Shown here: positions 61,483 to 64,000 of the stretch, in pieces | How the letters are laid out: each line of letters starts with the position of its first letter | Position numbering within the stretch: position 1 is the stretch's first letter | Origin: Bacillota bacterium | GTDB taxonomy: Bacteria; Bacillota; Clostridia; Lachnospirales; Lachnospiraceae | DNA length: 64,000 nt | Assembly (NCBI GenBank): GCA_023439125.1 | Contig: JAEXOU010000007.1 | Location: 1 to 64,000, forward strand | Reading direction: 5' to 3' | The notes under the pieces: model-generated | Databases searched by the model: none | Seen by the model: only the letters and a program-made list of their open reading frames with translations | Told to the model about the DNA's origin: nothing | Made by a program: the position numbers and the translations under genes

Positions 61483-61949
61483 TATTTTTCAACCTTCAAA
61501 GAGTAGTTTTCCCCTTCTTTTACAGGTGTTGTATCTACTCCACCAGATGCATATTGTCCATTTACATAAAATGCCCAATATGTTTTATCTTTATCATAAT
61601 CTGCGTTGATTCCATTTACTGTTTTTACATAAAGACCATAGTCACCGGCATCACCTTCAATTAATTCATGTTCCAACAATGCATCACCAACTGTATCTTT
61701 ATCTGTGTGTATCTCAAAATTTGTTTCATTTCCATCCTTATCTACTACTGTAAATAAGATTTTAGTTTTTCCTTCACCTAAGACATTTTCTATTTCTGTC
61801 CCAGCATTTGTTCCAGCTTCGATAGAAGGCTGATTATTTACATTTTGTTTGTTGTTACTGCATCCTACTACAGTAAATGCCATAGCCACAATTAGCATCA
61901 TGCAAAGGAGCAATGAAGTTATTTTTTTGTTTTTTACATTCATTCGCAT
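61482..61949 (-). CDS. DUF4430 lipoprotein, likely corrinoid binding
   Basis: The 155-residue protein has a lipoprotein signal (LLLCMMLIVAMAFTVVGC, lipobox VVGC with Cys near 30), an Asn-rich linker and a DUF4430 domain (TFEIH-like: TNFEIHTDKDTVGDALLEHELIEG, YGLYVKTVNGI, YWAFYVNGQYASGGVDTTPV), a transcobalamin-C-like fold. With the S component and riboswitch it forms a corrinoid uptake unit. AAGGAG ribosome-binding site. Confidence 0.8.
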   Translation of the reverse strand: MRMNVKNKKITSLLLCMMLIVAMAFTVVGCSNNKQNVNNQPSIEAGTNAGTEIENVLGEGKTKILFTVVDKDGNETNFEIHTDKDTVGDALLEHELIEGDAGDYGLYVKTVNGINADYDKDKTYWAFYVNGQYASGGVDTTPVKEGENYSLKVEK

Positions 61950-61984
61950 ATTAGTTCTCCTTAAAATTTTATTTCCTTCTTACT

Positions 61985-62180
61985 GGCACTCGCAGCTTTT
62001 TACAAAGGATGTGTAATGTTCGGATATTTCGACTTAACGGATATATTCGTTCGTCTTCTCAGAATACTCCAATGACTTGTCCCTAACTGTGGCATTAGGC
62101 AAGAACGAATACAATTACTTTCGTATCACGGCGACGGGCTCGTACAGGAATTCCACCTGTTTCCCCGACATTACTCTATA
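61985..62180 (-). promoter_or_regulatory. Cobalamin riboswitch
   Basis: On the minus strand the core ggggaaacaggtggaattcc, then tgtacgagcccgtcgccgtg (62128-62166), is the conserved cobalamin-aptamer start. It is followed by GCCACAG and the B12-box-like caagtcattggagtattctg. It lies ahead of the DUF4430/ECF pair and should repress it when cobalamin is plentiful. Confidence 0.85.
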
Positions 62181-62204
62181 TCATAAATTAAATGATATAC
62201 TTAA

Positions 62205-62447
62205 TTAATTTTTAGCAGATAAAATTTTAATAATTAAATCATAATTCTCTGCTTTATGGGGGAATGTACAGTTCGTACATTCTTTGATTTTCTTTTCTTT
62301 TACTTCTATATACTTGTAATCCCCAGGGCATTTCTCCATGTAATATAGAGGGCAAAAACAAAATAAACAATTGATGTTCTCTTCCCCTTTGTGACATGGA
62401 TAATATTCACACTCTGAATTTTGAAAATAACGATAAGAATTTTGCAT
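62205..62447 (-). CDS. Cysteine-rich small-domain protein (PF04071-like)
   Basis: The protein of about 80 residues starts MQNSYRYFQNSECEYYPCHK behind GTGAGGA. Conserved Cys and His: CEYYPCHKG, NCLFCFCPLYYMEKCPG, ECTNCTFPHKAENYDLII. Members often sit near cobalamin-biosynthesis genes. A frame starting at 62480 enters riboswitch-like sequence and is rejected. Function unknown; metal binding likely. Confidence 0.75.
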   Translation of the reverse strand: MQNSYRYFQNSECEYYPCHKGEENINCLFCFCPLYYMEKCPGDYKYIEVKEKKIKECTNCTFPHKAENYDLIIKILSAKN

Positions 62448-62467
62448 AATTTCCTCACATAAAAAAT

Positions 62468-62489
62468 ACAGGATTTTCACCTGTTTCCC
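62468..62489 (-). promoter_or_regulatory. Truncated cobalamin-riboswitch core
   Basis: On the minus strand gggaaacaggtgaaaatcct, then gt, matches the opening of a cobalamin aptamer. The GAGCCCGCC continuation and B12 box are absent; after cctgta comes the leader of the Cys-rich gene. It looks like a cut-off riboswitch. Confidence 0.6.
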
Positions 62490-62580
62490 TTTTCATCATC
62501 ACGAATTTATGATTCAATCTTCTGACACCTGATTCATTTATTCAATTCTTAGCTAGATTATCACATTATAAGACTTTTCG

Positions 62581-62612
62581 CAACTACTATCTCAACATAG
62601 AGATAGTAGTTG
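62581..62612 (-). terminator. Terminator of the GNAT gene
   Basis: CAACTACTATCTC pairs with GAGATAGTAGTTG around aacata. Confidence 0.75.
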
Positions 62613-62613
62613 A

Positions 62614-63033
62614 TCAAAGGGCTTTTGCCATGAACATTTCAAGTGGCTGTTCAAACCCAGGTATGTCAAGTACTAGGCAACCGCAGTCTTTATAACCAAG
62701 CTTGCGATAAAAATGTTGCGCATCTTCATCAACTTGTGTTGATGTCATAATCATTTTATAGCCTTGTTTAGCCATTTCACTTTCCCAAAATTCTATAGCT
62801 TTTCGACCATATCCTTTGTTATGATATGAAAAATTGATATAAATTAATGTTAAAAAAGGAGTATTATCCCAAAACATATTAAAGCGTAATATTCCAATCG
62901 GTTTCTCTTCATCAAGAATAATATATCCTCTTTTATCAGTAACTTTCTTATAAAATTCTAACTCTGGCAAGTGCCTGTCAAGCGTATACCAAAATTCTTT
63001 ATCTTCTTCCTCTAAGTGCCTTATCTGAAACAT
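62614..63033 (-). CDS. GNAT-family N-acetyltransferase
   Basis: The 139-residue single-domain protein shows FQIRHLEEEDKEFWYTL, LIYINFSYHNKGYGRKAIEFWESEM (acetyl-CoA loop near residue 70-90) and HFYRKLGYKDCGCLVLDIPG. Substrate unknown. The ATG lies after AAAAGGGGG. Confidence 0.8.
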   Translation of the reverse strand: MFQIRHLEEEDKEFWYTLDRHLPELEFYKKVTDKRGYIILDEEKPIGILRFNMFWDNTPFLTLIYINFSYHNKGYGRKAIEFWESEMAKQGYKMIMTSTQVDEDAQHFYRKLGYKDCGCLVLDIPGFEQPLEMFMAKAL

Positions 63034-63216
63034 GTTTTTTCCCCCTTTTCATTAATTCGACTTCATTGACTTGTTATTGCTAACACCATTCTATCACAAA
63101 AATCTGAATATAGATTATTACAATCATTTTAAATAAATTACAATAAAATAGGGCTTTCACGAAATTGAGAATATCCTTGTAAGGTAACTCAGTTTTATAA
63201 ATGCCCTATTCGAGTA

Positions 63217-63480
63217 TTAATTTATATTTTTAAGTATTCGATAAATCGAACTTTCCGACAAATAATGCTCTTTTGAAAGTTGAACAATTGTTTTCCCGTC
63301 TTTAAATTCTTTCAAGATTGTTCTGTTTCTAATTGTCAATTCCCCTTTTTGACCAGAGATGCTTCCCCAATCTTTTCTCTTATTACTTCCTGGAATGTAT
63401 AGGAAGCCTTCAGGGATGTATTTTCGAATTTCAGCCAATAACTCTTCGGGAAAAACATTTAATGCATTTACATATTTCAT
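63217..63480 (-). CDS. CD3324-family HTH protein
   Basis: The 87-residue protein, MKYVNALNVFPEELLAEIRKYI, then PEGFLYIPGSNKRKDWGSISG and a C-terminal helix-turn-helix-like FKDGKTIVQLSKEHYLSESSIYRILK, matches the CD3324 family (Mor-like), common in clostridia. A hairpin, aatagggc with gccctatt, lies downstream. Function unknown. Confidence 0.75.
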   Translation of the reverse strand: MKYVNALNVFPEELLAEIRKYIPEGFLYIPGSNKRKDWGSISGQKGELTIRNRTILKEFKDGKTIVQLSKEHYLSESSIYRILKNIN

Positions 63481-63879
63481 TCGGTACTTGCTCCTTATTC
63501 TAATAATTCTTTAGAATGCGGATTCTGTACTATTCATGAATGAATTGGCAAACCTATTATACGCTCCACACGTATTTGCCTCTTACAGAATCGCATGGAG
63601 CTTAAGTAAACGTTTATATTTCATAAATCGATTCTCCTCTAATATGTATATTAAGTTCTGTTTGCCATTATTATACGTTCCTTGATTTGTGAAGTCAATC
63701 AAATAGAAGAATGTGTAATCTCTACACTGATGAAGTATTCTTGATTACTTGCTTTCGGTAACGATAAAAATCACCGCCTAAAGTACTTTTATAGTATAGA
63801 GATTCAAAGCCTCTTAATTGAAGTTTCTGTTGCCGATAAATTCCTCAGCAAGATATAACACTCTATATGAATTAATGAT
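63481..63879. other. Intergenic stretch without visible genes
   Basis: About 400 bp, AT-rich. It presumably contains the promoter of the CD3324-type gene on the minus strand. I see no repeat or RNA gene. Confidence 0.4.
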
Positions 63880-63880
63880 T

Positions 63881-64000
63881 ATTCATTAACGTTAACGAAT
63901 ATCGAAAAAATACTTGTCAAACATTAATAATAATGATATAACATTAATAAAGATGAATTTGAGTCGACGCGAATTCACTTTATAAAAAGAAAGGAGGATA
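63881..64000 (+). promoter_or_regulatory. Promoter, LacI-like operator and ribosome-binding site of the next operon
   Basis: The 20-bp palindrome ATTCaTTAACGTTAAcGAAT (63881-63900) is LacI/GalR-like. TTGTCA (63914-63919) and TATAAC (63937-63942) are 17 bp apart, and AAAGGAGG lies at the window edge. The operator sits just upstream of the -35 box. A downstream gene must begin right after 64000, probably for sugar use. Confidence 0.7.

Overview
The window looks like a chromosome segment of a low-G+C, spore-former-type Firmicute, most likely Lachnospiraceae/Clostridium cluster XIVa (Lachnoclostridium or C. phytofermentans-like). This rests on AT-rich DNA, strong GGAGG ribosome-binding sites, T-box leaders on aminoacyl-tRNA synthetase and trp genes, plant-polysaccharide-type glycosidases, a membrane pyrophosphatase and clostridial families such as CD3324, DUF1848 and DUF4362. 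The genus is inferred from family resemblance only.

Layout. 1-5.9 kb is a graveyard of mobile DNA: an IS3-type orfA end, a metallopeptidase stub, DUF4362 and XRE remnants, a cut-off IS66 tnpA, a damaged HEPN/MNT pair, a frameshifted integrase, and a MobV/Pre-like relaxase joined to a second integrase fragment beside tRNA-Gly(GCC). 6.1-16.8 kb is housekeeping-like and visibly richer in G+C: an acyltransferase, a PHP hydrolase, T-box thrS without a TGS domain, a WYL-regulator/AlkZ-related/PNPOx/DUF3795-S51 cluster with two matching palindromic operators, an XRE/membrane-protein pair behind an eight-fold CTTTGCA array, and T-box glyS. 17-24.3 kb is a second decayed mobile region repeating the first layout (DUF4362-XRE duplication, relaxase, integrase pieces) and again ending at a tRNA-Gly(GCC).

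24.5-38.4 kb holds DegV, a GH2 enzyme, an APH-type kinase, a GH26-like enzyme, topoisomerase III, a YkgJ-type protein, a secreted LRR/Big2/transglutaminase protein and a membrane pyrophosphatase. 39.6-46.5 kb is a full tryptophan operon, trpEGDCFBA, behind a Trp T-box with a readable UGG specifier. A foldback repeat family flanks it, and one partial copy sits between the T-box terminator and trpE. 46.7-63.5 kb is a run of small accessory genes: PnuC, a copper-amine-oxidase-N/PrcB protein, cupin, LysE, several AraC regulators (one frameshifted in a poly-A tract, one fused to a VOC domain), flavodoxins, GNATs, and a cobalamin-riboswitch-controlled DUF4430 lipoprotein/ECF S-component pair. The window ends in a promoter with a 20-bp LacI-like palindrome, the start of the next operon.

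I see no CRISPR array, rRNA or intact prophage. The strongest candidates for something new are the WYL-AlkZ cluster with twin operators and an in-frame tandem repeat after the stop codon, the CTTTGCA array, the paired mobile-element remnants at tRNA-Gly, and the foldback repeats touching gene 3' ends and the trp leader.
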